Positions 46,366 through 59,549 are shown, counted from the stretch's first letter. The stretch is 64,000 bases of DNA from Lepidodermella squamata (GCA_047495785.1 JBLDXI010000042.1:3410001-3474000); one strand, 5' to 3'. The notes: generated by a model from the letters alone, not told the origin. Numbers and translations are program-made.

Positions 46366-49300
46366 TTAATGCTTAGCAGAAGGGCCCGAGTCAGCAATAC
46401 CACTCAGGGGCCGTTTACGAGTTTGAGACTCGCTAGTTTGAACCTCCACAGGTTCTTCTTTGAGACAAGATTCACAACACAACGAGTTCGAAGATAGATC
46501 AGAATTTCGAGGAGCGCCATTTTGAAGCATTTTGAGCATTGTATCGTGGAAGGCCATGCAAGTTTCGCTCGCTGAGCAGTGCTGTTCGATGAATTTTCTG
46601 GCGTCAGCAAAACTCGAAGGGTCGCTTGGCAGCATTTTTCGTAATTTTGATTCGAAAGTGAGAACCATCTTTTGGACCGAAGATAGTGGAACCCAGCCGT
46701 TCTAAAAATGAAAATTTTGATTGTAGAAACGTAATAGCTTCGAACCCATAGAAATCAGTAAAAACTTGACGCTTTTCCTTTTCGAAAAATCGAAACCCGA
46801 AAAAACAGCTGTAACATCATTATTACTGATTATTGATCTAGGTCCCAAAATTAGGTAACCCTGTCAATGTGACCCATCCCACCTCATGATAAAGGAAATA
46901 GCGATCTATAGAAGCCAATGTGCTAAAAGAGGACCAACCTTTTTAAGCAGTAGTATGTCCTCAGCTAGGGATTTGAGCCGTGACGAAGAGTCGACACTAG
47001 CGAAGACAGTGTTCAGTTTTCCGAAAATTTCATCAAACATCGGCCTCAGATCTTGATTGATCGCCTGAGATTCAATAGCCGTCCCAAATTCACCCAACAT
47101 AACTTGCATGCCTTCGTAAACGTGTTCGTCCCAGGTGTTCACCAATACATCGAGGAGAGAGATGACGTAGGTCACCGGGGTTATTTCCGCCGAAAATAAT
47201 GTTCCAATCAATTGAGGGCAATAGATCGACTTGCTCTGATAATGTTGCTTGAATTCAGCCAATTTTTCATTCAAAATTAGTTTTTCTCGAGCCTGATAAA
47301 AAATGAAGGAATAAAAATTGGGCAAAAAAGCCAAGAAAAAAATCTAACGGTATTAGCATGGTTCAATTCATCGAGCAAAGCTGAGATCTTTGCCTTATTT
47401 TGATCGAGTTGATGCGAAGAAAACATTTCAAAGCATTGTTCTTGAAGTTCGGCAATGAAGCTTTTGCAGCAGTTATTCGTGACCTTGGCAAGAGAGGAGC
47501 AAACTCGAAATCCGAACTCCAATGATCGAGTTTTTCTGGCTTCATTCACAATCTGGATGAAATGTATCAAACACTCAAAAGTAAAGTTGAAATTAAAAAT
47601 TACCCTTTCGATCAGCACGGTTACTATGTCCCGGAAAACTGATGGTGGTTTCAGTTTTAATCGAGCCAAATATTCATCGGCTTCCAGCTGGGCATTCAGC
47701 AGAGAACCACTGACTTCATTTCGATTCGTATCCGATTTTTCAGGGCTAAACCCGAGAGAAATAGAACTTTCCAAAGCAGCAGCACGTTTAACCCATTCTG
47801 AGCTCTGTTACGAAAAAATTAAAAGCGCGAAAAAATGAAAAATTTGCTTACGTGGCCGATTTGCTGCAAATATTGAGTGATTTCATTCAACTTTGGAAAA
47901 CTCGTGAAATCCGCTGCGCCACACGCGATTGTGAGAAAGCGGCACGCGAGCGAAAACAGAGCACACTCTTCATCGTCGAACAGCCAGATTTTCGCGCGAT
48001 ATAACCGATCGACCTCTTGGATGAGGCGATAAATGAAAAACACGGATGCGTGGTTGCGGCGGGCCATTGGCCGAGAAATTTGGTCTTTGTAGACTTTGAA
48101 GGAGACCAGGCCAATTTTACACAGTTCACTGTGGTACCACAGCTTGTTAGCGAGGGTTTCAGCTGATTCGAGAACAAGAGGGCATCGGAATTTACCCAAC
48201 ACCCACTCTTTTACAGCCGAAGAAAATTTGAAGATTTCTTTTCCATTCGAGATCGAACACTGAATAAAATCGATTTTATGAAAATCAATGGCGTCAAGTT
48301 AAATTTATACTGATTGTAAAGCTTTGAGCAAATTGATCGCATGGCTCGGCAGATGAGTTGAATCTGAGCACATTTCCAGAATTTTATCGAGAAGATTGAA
48401 AGTGGCGATTCCGAAGGCTGCTCGAGAGGACATTTTGTTGAATGCTTTCTTCAATTCGTCCGAAATACTCGCTTCGTTTTCCGGCTTTCGAAACAACTCG
48501 TCGACTTTTTGTTTAACCTCATTTGGACCGAAATCAGCAAGTTTGGACACACCTTTAGCCTGCTTAGGCTTGGAACCTTTCTTTTTAGGTGTTGGACCAT
48601 CTTAAAAAATTAAGAAAATACTAGAACAAATCGATGAGAAATCAATAAAATACCTGGAATTACGATTATTTCTGGAGATTTGGAACCATCCCGGCTAATA
48701 GATGAATTTGCAGCGTTATTCGGCAGCGAATGAAATTGATAGATATCGAACCTCTTGTCTCCAAGAGATGCCCATTTGCTTATGTTGAATTTCTACATTT
48801 TGAAAACTTAGATTGAAGATTAAAACAAATTCAGCTGTTGTTTTACCTTCGATTGCGAGATCAAATAATTTTGTATTTCAGTGGCCTGTTCTTGATCGAC
48901 GCCGAACCACGAGCGGGTTTCGAGGACAGTTGAATGAAGAGTTTCGATGACCAGCAGTTGTTGCTGTCGGTGCTTTTTCGATGGCGACAAGCGTTTACTG
49001 CTCAACATTTCATCGATTTCTTTCAGATAGCAATGCAAAACATAGCATAAACGACCACATTTCTCAGCACCATTTAGAATATCAACGAGGGTATTAATCT
49101 GAATTGTCTCGCTTTGACAAAGAAAAACGCATAGCCATAGCTTGTCAACACTTGAAAACGCAGATTCAACAGTGCTGAAATATTTTTGCAGCCAAAGCTT
49201 CGCCGAAGAGTTGAAACCGATGTTCTAGAAAAATCCGCCTTAATATTGAAAAATTGAAAAATGTATCATGAACTTACGCCTTTGAACGCCTTTAGGATTG

Positions 49301-50399
49301 TTGGAACTTTCTCCTTATCAGCACTGAGTAGCTCGTCGAAAATCGTCAGCCAGACCTCATTCGCCGATTCGTCCAAGAAAAATCGACGAGCGAAATTTTT
49401 CAAACTTCTCCCATTTTTTTTCTTTTCACCGCTGATAATTTGCTGAATGACCCGTTTTAGATACGACAAGCCAGTAATTCGATCGCCAACAGGCAACGGA
49501 AGGCCGTGGGGGAAATCACAGGAATGTTTACGCTGATGACAGCCGCCACGATTTGCGAGGAAACCAGAAATTTCCTTAGCATAGGCTTCGTCGTTAAGGC
49601 GGATGTTTAGAAAAATATGCCGGAAGTAGCACGCCATTCTTGTCCACGATTTTTTCTCCCGATCTTCAGCTTTTTGCGCGAGATTTTCGTCATAGTTACG
49701 CAGCATTTCGTAAACGTAAGGCACGGCCTGTTCTAAGCTTCGAGTTTTGATCAATTTCACAGTTTTCAGGAACATGACCACCCGCGGTAATACTTTCCGA
49801 AAAACGAGCTCATTTAGGAAGCTAGAATTAATTAATAATATGCATGACAGCGGAAAACATGCAGTTTCACTTCATTACCTCAAACAAGTTTTAAACGCAA
49901 TCGAACATGGAAATTGTGAGGGTGAAACAATGAGAGCAACTGCTACGAGAGAGGCTCGAAATTCCTTTTTCCTTTTTGGTTTATTCTGGCCCTAAAATGA
50001 GAAAATTGTAATGAGAATAACGATTCACAAGAAAATAATCACCACAACATCTCCGCATTGTTGCAATAAATCGGCAAGAATAACTTGTTCAGCGGCACTT
50101 TTCGCAAGGTAGCCCTGAAAAATGACCTTAAAGACATTGAATTCAAAAATTCTAATTTTTCAAACTTTGTAAAATAGAAATTTCATCGCATCATTCCACA
50201 TCTCCATTTTCCCATCTGAATTTTCGAGAACAGTGAATAATTTATCGAGGCCAGCGACGGCTTCATCCATTTGATTATTCGTCGGACTATTAAGCAGTGA
50301 ATTCACAATGGTCGAAATACCAGACTCGCCGTTATTTTGAACCCGATTGACGACAACACGCCAAAAGTCTGCGACAGAGTGTCGATTCATATTAGCCAT
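46366..50399 (-). CDS. Gene G: three-module MIF4G/HEAT scaffold protein, 1090 aa, 12 exons, compact
   Basis: Exons: 50399-50166, 50114-50043, 49991-49879, 49821-49278, 49224-48847, 48792-48654, 48600-48311, 48259-47852, 47804-47604, 47552-47349, 47292-46939, 46701-46366; the sum is 3273 nt, all phases agree. Residues 1-321: MIF4G-like module with S-F-L-N-E-L and HQRKHSC before a C-D-F-P-H-G-L-P-L-P segment. 322-447 and 591-726: two central modules joined by a Ser/Lys-rich linker. 727-979: MIF4G, with C-C-K-S-F-I-A-E-L-Q-E-Q-C where eIF4G has L-L-L-N-K-C-Q-E-E-F, a P-Q-L-I-G-T-L-F helix, and D-I-L-L-L-K-K-N-G-W at the end like eIF4G L-R-K-N-K-W. The tail has CCESCLKEEPVE and an RKR stretch. 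This is the only long gene without a swollen intron. It is the clearest MIF4G match of the array. Confidence 0.88.
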
Positions 50400-50417
50400 G
50401 AAGAAGTAATCAAAATT

Positions 50418-50419
50418 CT
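50418..50419 (-). promoter_or_regulatory. Putative spliced-leader acceptor upstream of gene G
   Basis: ATTTTGTTAG then AATTTTGATTACTTCTTCATG in the 89-nt gap after the EF stop. Confidence 0.55.
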
Positions 50420-50488
50420 AACAAAATTTGAAAAAATTGGGAATTAATAAGTAATTAAATATACTAAAAACAAATGGCCTTGAACGGT

Positions 50489-53400
50489 TCATCTTTTGGC
50501 ACTTGGCCCGTCGTTATTGAGACTAAATCGCTTACGAGACCTTGGCTCAACGGGCTCTTCCTTACAGCAAAAATTATTCGATTCCTCAGCAACAGGCTCG
50601 GAACTTACTGGCACAGTTGCGGGGGTCAAATTCGACCTTAAAGCAGCCAACAAAACAGAATTGAAGGCACTACACTTCTCGTTATTGCAATGGGACAATA
50701 AAAATTCCTGAATTTTTTCGAAAACTTCCGGGTTAGAATCAATCGACGATACCATTTGCTGAAGATCTACGACTGCTTTTTCAGTCTCAGACATGACTCG
50801 CCATTGATTCTGAAAAATTGCGAACATAAAAATGTTAAATTTCATAATTTTTACGAACTTACATTTTTCAAGGCGATAATTTTGCTGACAATAGACTTGA
50901 GTTTATCAGAGCAAGTTGTACTTGGCATAATTTCATTCAATTTTATGAAGCATTCGTTCAAAAATTCCTGAAGATCGTTGGAAGATGCTTGTGATTCAAT
51001 ATCCGTTCCGCATTCCGTGAACAACGTCAACAATCCTTCGAAAATACTTTCATCCTTGGTTTTGATTAGCGTATCGATGAACGATACTAAGTAAGAAACT
51101 GGAGTTATTTCGGCTAGAAATAGTCGACCGATTAGTTGCGGTATGAATAACGCTTTGGCCTGCACAGATTTCGAGAAAGTTTCAAGCGAGTCGGCTAAAA
51201 TGAGTTTTTCCTGAGGCTGAAAAAATCTGGAAATTTATTCAAGCCCAATTTAATAAAAAGAATTTTTACCGAGTCACAACACGCTAATTCTTTAGTGAGC
51301 TGGGCTAATTGATTCTTGGATTCATCCATCTTTCGAGACGAGAATAGCCCCAAACATTGCTCTTGGAATTCAGTTATGAAAGTTTTACAACAATTGCTCT
51401 TCAAATCGCGAAGAGCTTCGATTAGATCGACTCCAAACTCGACTGATTGACGGGTTTGAATTTGCTCAAGAATCTATAAACAAATAATTTAATAGCTATC
51501 ATTTTGAATAAAAAGCCGATAAAACATACGAGTTCGATCACCTGAGCAACTTCATCGCGGAAAGTATCAGGAGATTTCAACCTGAGCCTCTTGGAACAAC
51601 GCTCAACTTCAGCTTCGAGGTCATATCGTGGTAAATCATCAGTTTTGCCGGTAAGCGGTGGCGAGGCTGATTTAGGCTGAGATTGCAAAGCTGGGCGAAT
51701 TTTCGGCAGCCATTTTGAATTCTGGAATAATTGCAAGTAACATTATGACTGAATAACACGACAAAAAAATAGAAATTATTGCTACGGACTGAAAGCAAAA
51801 AATAACCTGATATAGCTACGTAACTATCATCTATAAAGTAGTAACACTACCATCAACTCATTACAAAAAAATCGCACGCGTTGCCAAGAAATAATTCGCC
51901 ACGCGCTTTCACAAGTAGTCGTGAAAAATAACACACATTTCTAATATTCACGACCTCAAATTTTCAGACATTAAAAAACCAAAATAATTGCGGAATAAAT
52001 TCAAAATCTATTCAAAATCACCTGTTCCAATCTTGCCAAAAACTCTACAATCTCTGCTTTTTTTACGAATGTAGAAAATTCCGGTGATTTACACGCGTTC
52101 GATAAAAAGTGGATAGCTGTTTCGAAAAAGGCTCCATCTTCTTCATCGAATTCCCACGATTTCGCCCGAAACAAGCGATCAGCCTCTTGAACTATCCGAT
52201 AGATGTAGTAAACTGTGGTTGGGGTTCGTTTGACCATTGGCTTCGCCGCGTGGTCTTTTATCACTTTGAACCGAACTAGACCTAATTTGCACAATTCGCT
52301 GTGGTACCAAAGTTTCGAGGCGAGAGATTCTGTTAGTTCCAAGGTGGTAGGGCATCGGTATTTTCCAAGAACCCATTCCTTAACAGCAGCTTGGAAACGA
52401 AAAACTTCCTTTCCACAAGAAACTGAGGCCTTAAATTTTGAAAAAATGATTAACAAATGAATAAAAAATTATGAAAAAAAATTACTGTCTGCAGATTTTC
52501 CAGCAAATGTTTGAAATGATTGGGCAAAAACGAGGCTGAGGCGCATTTTTCCAGAACGCGATCTAGTAAGTTGTAGCACGCGATTCCGAACGGCGCGCGC
52601 CCTTTCATTTGGCTAAATATGGACTTGAGCTCGGCGGAAACATCTTTCAGTTTAGACGGGTCCGAGGATAATAGGTCTACTAATGACTTGATCCGATCGG
52701 GATTGTGAGAATCGGATGACGAAGCAGCTTGAGACCCTTTCTTTGTGTCTTTAATCGGATTATCTGTGATAAAAAGAACTTGAATAGCCAAAGATAAAAA
52801 ATGTCCGCTTGGAACCTGTAGTTTTTTTCAACGGTGTTTTCGCCGGAGAAGGCTGATGAGCTAAATAAAAAATTCAAATTAATATTTTAATGCGTGAAAA
52901 GTTGTAACATAGCTCAAACTCGAATGATCTCAAAAAACGAATCTCGGGTTTCTCAGTCCTCGCTTGGTTGCTTGAATTAATACGAAATTTGGTCACAGGT
53001 ATCAAAGGTACTAAATATTTATGGAACCTTGGGTTGGCCATTCTCATAATCTCTCCACGTTCGCGATGAGCGCGCCTCCAGTACATACTGCAAACGCTCA
53101 AACCCCTCATAGACCTACTCTACCGAGCCGGTTTATGCAGCTCTCAGCATTTTGAATAATGGTCATAATTCAGATTCTTGGACAACGAGAGCAACAGCAG
53201 CCCATTATCGAGGTCCTGCCCTCTCAGCGAGAGGGGGGCACGATTGTTCTCGTCAACAGCTTCAAGTTTGTAGCGAGGGAGCGCCGTAAAGACGGAAGGA
53301 GCGTGGCATGCAGCGCCAACAAAGTCTGCAAAGCAAAAGTCATTGGCCGTTTTTCGAAATCGACAGCGACAATCCACAGCACGCGCATATGCCTCTGACT

Positions 53401-56400
53401 GAAAGTCAAATTTCAACGACGAAAGTCAACGCAAGGGTTATAGGATGTGGCTATTCGCTTTCTCTAAGGCTGAAGTCTGAACACCCTGGTTACAGCTTGC
53501 TTCAAGATCTACTCTTGTGGCTACATGCGGGTGATGCCATGTCCCACCTTGAATTTCTTCACGATTGGTGATTGCGAATGGGAATGGCAGTCCTTATAAG
53601 CCATTGGAAGGGCTAACAGCGCCGGTCAACAGCGACGTTCACGGCCGACAAGGAGCTTGAGCTGTGTGCAAGAAGAAATCGCGCAAATCGCGAGTGCCCA
53701 AATTTGGGCTCGCCAGTAGATATGACTACTGAAACGGCTAAATTGCCGGCTTTGCGATTCACAGCTGGCACCCAGGCTTTCAACATGTCATCGGGACTAG
53801 CTTTTCAGGTCTCAGGTGAGCTGCTGACGGACGGGAAGGCGAATTGGCCTATCGTACGGCTTGGTAGTTTCAAGCCCGTCTCTAGAGTCACTGCATTGCC
53901 AGAGCGGCGGCGATCGTTGTTCGTGGACCCTACTATGTACGGCCACCAACAGGGCGCTGAAAAGGTGTTGATCCGTGCAGACTCAGTGCAGGCCGGTGTT
54001 GTTGAGAAGCACATTGGTCTGGAGCCTGAAGTGCTGCGAGCCGTGGCTGAGAAAAGCTCAACTGATGCTCAAGGTGCCACCGGTGAAATTCTGCCGATGT
54101 AGATTGCATTGAGGGTTGACTGAAACAGATTTTGATTGTGTGTTATACTCCTAGGCCTTCCATCCACAATAAACTTGTTAGCTAATCTGTGTTTAGAGGT
54201 TCTTCTTAACCCAAATCTGCCAAATTCTATTACCAGTATTTATCAAATTTCCTATTTATCAAATTTTCAGTGAAGTGCCACTGAAATCGATTCCACTCTG
54301 TTTCAAGCGGTATGTGGCCAGCTAGATGCAATGTTCTGAATTCTGCAATTTTCACTTCCGATTTTGCAATTTTCTTACGATGACAAATTCCAAAATTTCT
54401 TCAGATTCAGAAGATGTGTGTACAGTTTGTCATGAAGTCCTGGAGGAGCCGGTCAAGTGCTCTCAAACCCGAAAACAGACGATGTCACCTCGACTTGTTG
54501 TTTCAATTATATCTGGGCACAAAGGCCACCCTTCCAAAAAGGAAATTCACAAATCGGTTTCCTCGACTAGCAGCTTGCCTCGTACAGAACTTGATGATGA
54601 CTGGACTTCAAAAGCAAAATCAGCGCTCGATGGCACGGTTTCAGTGTGCTGGAAAAATTAAAAATCCCAGGCGTGAGAAAGTGGCTCTGTCACTACGTCG
54701 TGATTTACGACGTTCGGGAACGTCGAGAAATTGAGCGTTTAGGGAATCAACTAATATATATGATTGAGCTAAATTCAAGGAAACGCTTCGAAACAGTACT
54801 CAGAAACATCGAATTTTGGCAAAGTTGAAACAAATATTATGAACCTTTGACGGCTGAATTTGATTTGGGTGGTGAAACAGGCTTCGCAGGGCTAGGAACA
54901 GTAAGAGTGGTGGCAACAGCAGGAACCGGGACTGGGGCAGGTTTCTGAACCGGAACAACGTTAGTAATAACAGCGGCGGGAGTAAAATTGACCACTGGGG
55001 CAGCTGGTTGCAGAGCCTGCTCGATTTTTTTAGATTCCGATTTTCGCAGACATATCGCTCCTTTCCTCTATAAAAAAATATAAAAAAATTAGAAAAAAAT
55101 AAAACAATTTTACTTACTCTCTCCAGATCTGTTAAATAAGCCAGCATTTCAGGCACTTCATCCGAAAAAGCTTGACATGACCGTTTGAAATCTTGACTCC
55201 TCATCTGCCGACTGATGTAAGCAGGCAATCCAACGCCCAAATGGCTCAAATGAGCCGGTGACATCGGGGTGGCTTCATTATCGTAAAACTCGTCCATGTC
55301 TCGGATGAATCGATACAGCAAGTAGCAACACGCCGAAGATTTGTAGTTTTGCAAGATTTGAGGCAAAACTGTTGGCGCAATGACCTTCGCTTGGGCTAAC
55401 GCCGTCACGTACCATACTTTATGAATTGAAGGTAACGGATTATCGGAAATTCCGAAGGTCTCGTTCAACCAATGAGTAGCTGAGTCTTTGAACCCGAAAA
55501 TTCTCTAAATAAGTCAATTCATATAATTTGGAAATGTATTCAACATTTCTTCTTACTTCTTTTACTAAAAAAATGGCGCTCGATCCGGCGGTTCGTTCAA
55601 GCCTGGAAATCTGAAAAATCCAGCCTAATAATAATTTCACATAATTTTAATTGAAAATTTACCGCTTCGTGAATCGAAAATAACGCGTCAGTTTGGAAAT
55701 CATCGTAAAGAAATCGTTTCACCATTTCGCTGATTTTTCCCGATGGATTTTCGCCATTCGAATCGAGATCGATAATTTCAACAATAAATCGTTTCAACGC
55801 CACCATTCCAGTTATTCGATCGCCAGTCAAAGTCTGGATACGGGAAGGTAGTGGCAATCCGTCTGGGTAACTGCATGCTTCATCCGAGTGCGTGTGAATG
55901 ACGTCACGTGACGTTAAATAATCGGTTATTTCCTTCGAAATTTCCAACTCGCCGGGCGAAATCATTTCATTGGCGATCAGATTCAAGTAACACGCCAGTC
56001 GATTCCAATGGTGACTATCATTACCACCGAAGCAATGCAATTGTAAGACATCGTTATTCTTCAACAAATCGAGGAGGTAGGGAGCGGCTAAATGAAGATG
56101 GCGAGATTTTGCGATACGTTTCGCGAGTCGATACAAAACATGAGGTGGTAATCGATTCACCTTGACCAATTCATTCAAAAACCTTGAAATTAACGTTACT
56201 TTCATTCATTCAGATAAAGAAACAACAGACTTGAGTGAAATGAAATAATCCGAAGTTCGACGGCAAGATGGAGGCGGAACACTTTGAACAGCATTAACAA
56301 GTGCCATGGTGAAGGGTGACAGATTTTTCCGATCACTGGCAATAGAGCCGACTTTAACCTATAGAAAGGATTCACTTTTCAATTCGATATTTTTCAATTT

Positions 56401-59400
56401 GCGATCAGCTCACTTCGCCGCAAAGGGAGAACAATTTAGCTAGCAAGTGTCGTTGCGGTTCCGTTTCCAACGTGTAACCCTAAAACACACATAAATAATC
56501 GATTACCTTTCAACTCCGAAACTTGGACTTCAATTGTCATTATTTACATACAGAAAGTATGACGAGCAGGGTAGGTCGCTACGCAAAGCCGAAAAATTCG
56601 TTTCCACAGTGATATATAGCAGCATGCGTAATATACAATGTACTATGCTAGACTCATTGCTGACCAGTCGCAAAGCATGATAACAACGCAAAAGTATGAA
56701 TTACACTCATAGTAAGCTACAATTCTATTAACATATAACTTTTTCATATGGACTCATCGAACGATATCGTCGGCATGAAGACAAACTGTCGTCAAAATGC
56801 TTCAGTATTAAGACACCCAAAATTATTTGCTGGTGTTATTAGAACTCCTAATATCGCCGGGGTCAAGACCTGGTGGGACGGGCAGCTTGTTGCTGCGGCA
56901 AAATCTTCGCGACGGGGCGACCTGGAGGTGGACAAAGAGCAGCCGGGTCTCCTTTTTTGTCATGTCCTTAGTGGATAAATGCGGTACCGTCTCACAGGTA
57001 TAGATAATTACGACCGGTGAATCTCGCACTTCCCTTGCTTCCACCAGCCTCCACCAGGGAATGGGTACGTATTTCGTCGCAACCAGTTCTATGGAATGGT
57101 AGACGAAAACTGGGCTGGGGTCCCCTCACACATGGAATACCCCAGCGAGCTACAGAGCCATGCCGCTGATAATAGTTTGGACCTTTCTATCGACAGTGCG
57201 GCGAGTGATGGCGGCGGCGCTAGCTTTGCTGGCGTTGGCAGACGTAGCCACAGCTTCAGCCTCATTTTCTAGCTCGTTTTGTTCCTGTAGGGACTCAACA
57301 GGCGATTGCACTGACCGGAAATCTGCCCCTCTCGCGGGCGCTAAACTAGTAAATTAATACCAGAACGCTTCAGTGATGTAAATATTTCGTCAAGAGCTTA
57401 GTGGTGCAAATATTTAGACCCCATTGAAATCTCAAACATCTGTCGTCTTTCTTCAACATTGATTTACCGTGTCTGCCTAATTTTTCATTCATCAATCTTG
57501 TGTCTGGTGCAAATGTATATACGTTTGATATTAATTTTGATACTTCGAAGTACATTTCACACCAACTTGCCATAAGTTTTGCTATTTCTGCATGTCTGAA
57601 CGGTGAAATTTTACACTTTGTTGCAGCCTCTAGTGGCCTCTAGCCAAGTACGCACGACTGACGAACTGTTGAAACTGTTAACGGCCCAGCGTACCACACG
57701 CGGGGGATGGCTCGACGCCTCTAGCTTTAAATTGACTACATTTTTAGCTCTTTGTTACGCTTTTATTCTCGTTCTATTTTACAAACTAGTGTTTCATCAA
57801 TCTTATCTTTATCAAATATCTTTACAATTATTTCAGGCGTGCTACCACCGTTCAACGCTTGGCTGAACGTGCAGCCGAATGGCATTCCTATGGCACGTGA
57901 GCACACTCCATCATTTCAAAAATCGTTCACTGAAAACTGATCAATTATTATAGTTGAACAAATTTATCAGCTGAATCTTTATCAGTGCGCGGTCCAAGTT
58001 GCTGTACGGGATAAAGTAAACCTTATTTATGAAAAGGTATTCTATGAGGACTTGCTGCTGCAGGTATAATTTAACCTCATTAGTAGGTATGCCTTCTCCA
58101 CATTTCGTCGTTTGTCGTTGTGGTCGAGGGAATAATTTGCGTTTTTTTTATTGCTGTCGGCTTAATCCTGCTAATCGTGATTCGACGCCTTATTCGCAAT
58201 CTGTTGGAAGGTAACATCTTGATGTTCCATAGGCAGAGAAAATAATATTATTATTTCTCTTCGTCGACTCGAACGACACTCAAGCCAAAGCTACGGCCGA
58301 GCTACGCCAATGCATACCCGCGATCGAAACGACTGTTGAAAGTGGTCAAGAAAACGATGTCATCGATTCGGCGAAGCGACCCTGTCTTCAACCGTCGGTG
58401 TCTGTTGAGAGCGGCGATGATGTTTGGGCGGACTATGACGCGAAACTGGCTGCTGTTCAGGTGTCTACCCTCGATTAGATATATGTGTAATTTCAATTTC
58501 AAGCGCGCCAGCCGGCAACAGGTGGTAACAACCACAACGAAGACGACGCGTGATGCGTGATCACAACAGCAAGGCTCTACACAGACTGCTCCAAGCCGTG
58601 ACTGCAACAGCAATGACAATTAAAAACTCTTAAAAATTTCTTCTGAAATCTGAAATCTTGTATTGCCTGAAAAAGTTTATACTGCTAAAATAATAATACT
58701 GCTTGCCTGTTAAATATTTCCTTTTAATTGGAGTTTACTGGGACAGCCAAGCCTGCTGCTACTACTCTGATGGACACTCGAGGGCACAACGTTGTATGTA
58801 CCCGAAATGCCTGCATACGGCTATTAACTACTAAGTCGGCGAGTCTACCGGTTCTCGTGGTCGAAAGCGAAAGTCATTGCTTGATGGTTGGTGGTTCGGT
58901 ATTGTTAGCGAACCGGGCCGAGTTCAACCTCGCCTCAAGTGAGTTCTCCTACTCGCCGCTCAGCCCGTCCGAATCGTTGCCCGACGATGTCCGCGGGGTC
59001 ATCGTCCGTGCGGCTGAACCCGGATGATGGTTTGCGTTTTGTGCTAGCCAGCACGAGTCACGATCTAATCATTCATTTATTTACCCATTAGTTTTTATCT
59101 ATTTGTTACTGACTTAATATGATGAGGGGCGGTTGATTCCGTTGAAATTTTCCCTGCCATACTTTGGTAAAACTACGTTTTCATCGTCTATCTTCTATCT
59201 TTCCAGCTAATGCAAATCACTTTGTGATATTTTTGACAACTCACCTTGCTCAGAATGCAAGCTATGCCATCTTGCAAGTCAGACAGCCTCGTTAGACGCG
59301 CCAAAGCCGCCCGAACTTGCTCCGTGGCTTGTTCAAATGAGATAGAACTCGGTTCGGAAAACAAAGCCGTCAAAATCGGCGACAACGCATAAGGCCCAGG

Positions 59401-59517
59401 TTTGTGCGGATTCGAAAAGTTGGCGTACCAAAATGATCGCAAATCATTTTCAGGCTGCGGCCGGTAATAGGTGCTGGTATGCTGCTGAGGTGCCGGATAC
59501 CAAAATGGCTGAGCCAT
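50489..59517 (-). CDS. Gene EF: three-module MIF4G/HEAT scaffold protein, 1150 aa, 14 exons
   Basis: Exons: 59517-59245, 56479-56414, 56358-56231, 56182-55663, 55610-55557, 55504-55118, 55067-54845, 52860-52816, 52763-52486, 52429-52022, 51721-51530, 51473-51270, 51216-50863, 50809-50489; the sum is 3453 nt, all phases agree. It starts MAQPFWYPAPQQ. Module 1 (1-329) has R-F-L-N-E-L-V and IHTHSDEAC. Central modules lie at 330-476 and 566-794, separated by a Pro/Val/Ala/Lys-rich linker. MIF4G is 795-1044 and the tail has CCKEEPVEPRSRKR. Exons of 408, 204 and 354 nt have exactly the lengths found in gene G. An in-frame stop lies just after exon 7, so a simple reading would end a gene there. The GTTCAT donor, matching phase and continuing linker favour one gene across a 2-kb intron. 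Confidence 0.8.
53159..53440 (+). pseudogene. FLYWCH-type zinc-finger fragment
   Basis: The frame reads E-G-G-T-I-V-L-V-N-S-F-K-F-V-A-R-E-R-R-K-D-G-R-S, then A-C-S-A-N-K-V-C-K-A-K. The closing H-A-H of the finger lies in a different frame (Q-H-A-H-M). Order and spacing fit FLYWCH domains, which often accompany MULE transposases, and a MULE-like piece lies at 37640-37830. It is broken by a frameshift. Confidence 0.5.
53704..54102 (+). other. Unassigned 132-residue open frame in intron 7 of gene EF
   Basis: Begins M-G-S-P-V-D-M-T-T-E-T-A-K and is moderately GC-rich with beta-type composition. No family was recognised. It is on the opposite strand to the host gene and probably belongs to the inserted element. 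Confidence 0.35.
56480..59244. mobile_element. 2.8-kb intron 1 of gene EF
   Basis: Only short frames are present (for example 57160-57357 and 58728-59027, plus), none recognised. Local GC-rich stretches near 56860-57350 contrast with AT-rich surroundings, consistent with mixed insertions. No clear inverted or terminal repeats were found by eye. Confidence 0.35.
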
Positions 59518-59547
59518 TATATAGGGAAAATCACGAATTAAGACACC

Positions 59548-59549
59548 CT
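59548..59549 (-). promoter_or_regulatory. Putative spliced-leader acceptor upstream of gene EF
   Basis: TTCAAGTTTTAG then GGTGTCTTAATTC, 31 nt before the ATG, inside the 74-nt gap after the gene D stop. Confidence 0.5.

Larger units (their letters stand above)
52861..54844. mobile_element. 2-kb intron 7 of gene EF with transposon fragments
   Basis: Contains a FLYWCH-like fragment (53159-53440), an unassigned 132-residue frame (53704-54102, plus) and a frameshifted possible RING fragment (54379-54600, plus: C-T-V-C-H-E-V, then in another frame R-R-C-H-L-D). 52880-53150 shows nothing recognisable. Confidence 0.5.

Noticed and set aside
50489-54838. Two separate genes, E (59517-54838) and F (52860-50489)
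   Set aside because: The phase of the splice, the shared linker and the exon layout of gene G fit one gene. The F part would have no start codon or acceptor-plus-ATG.
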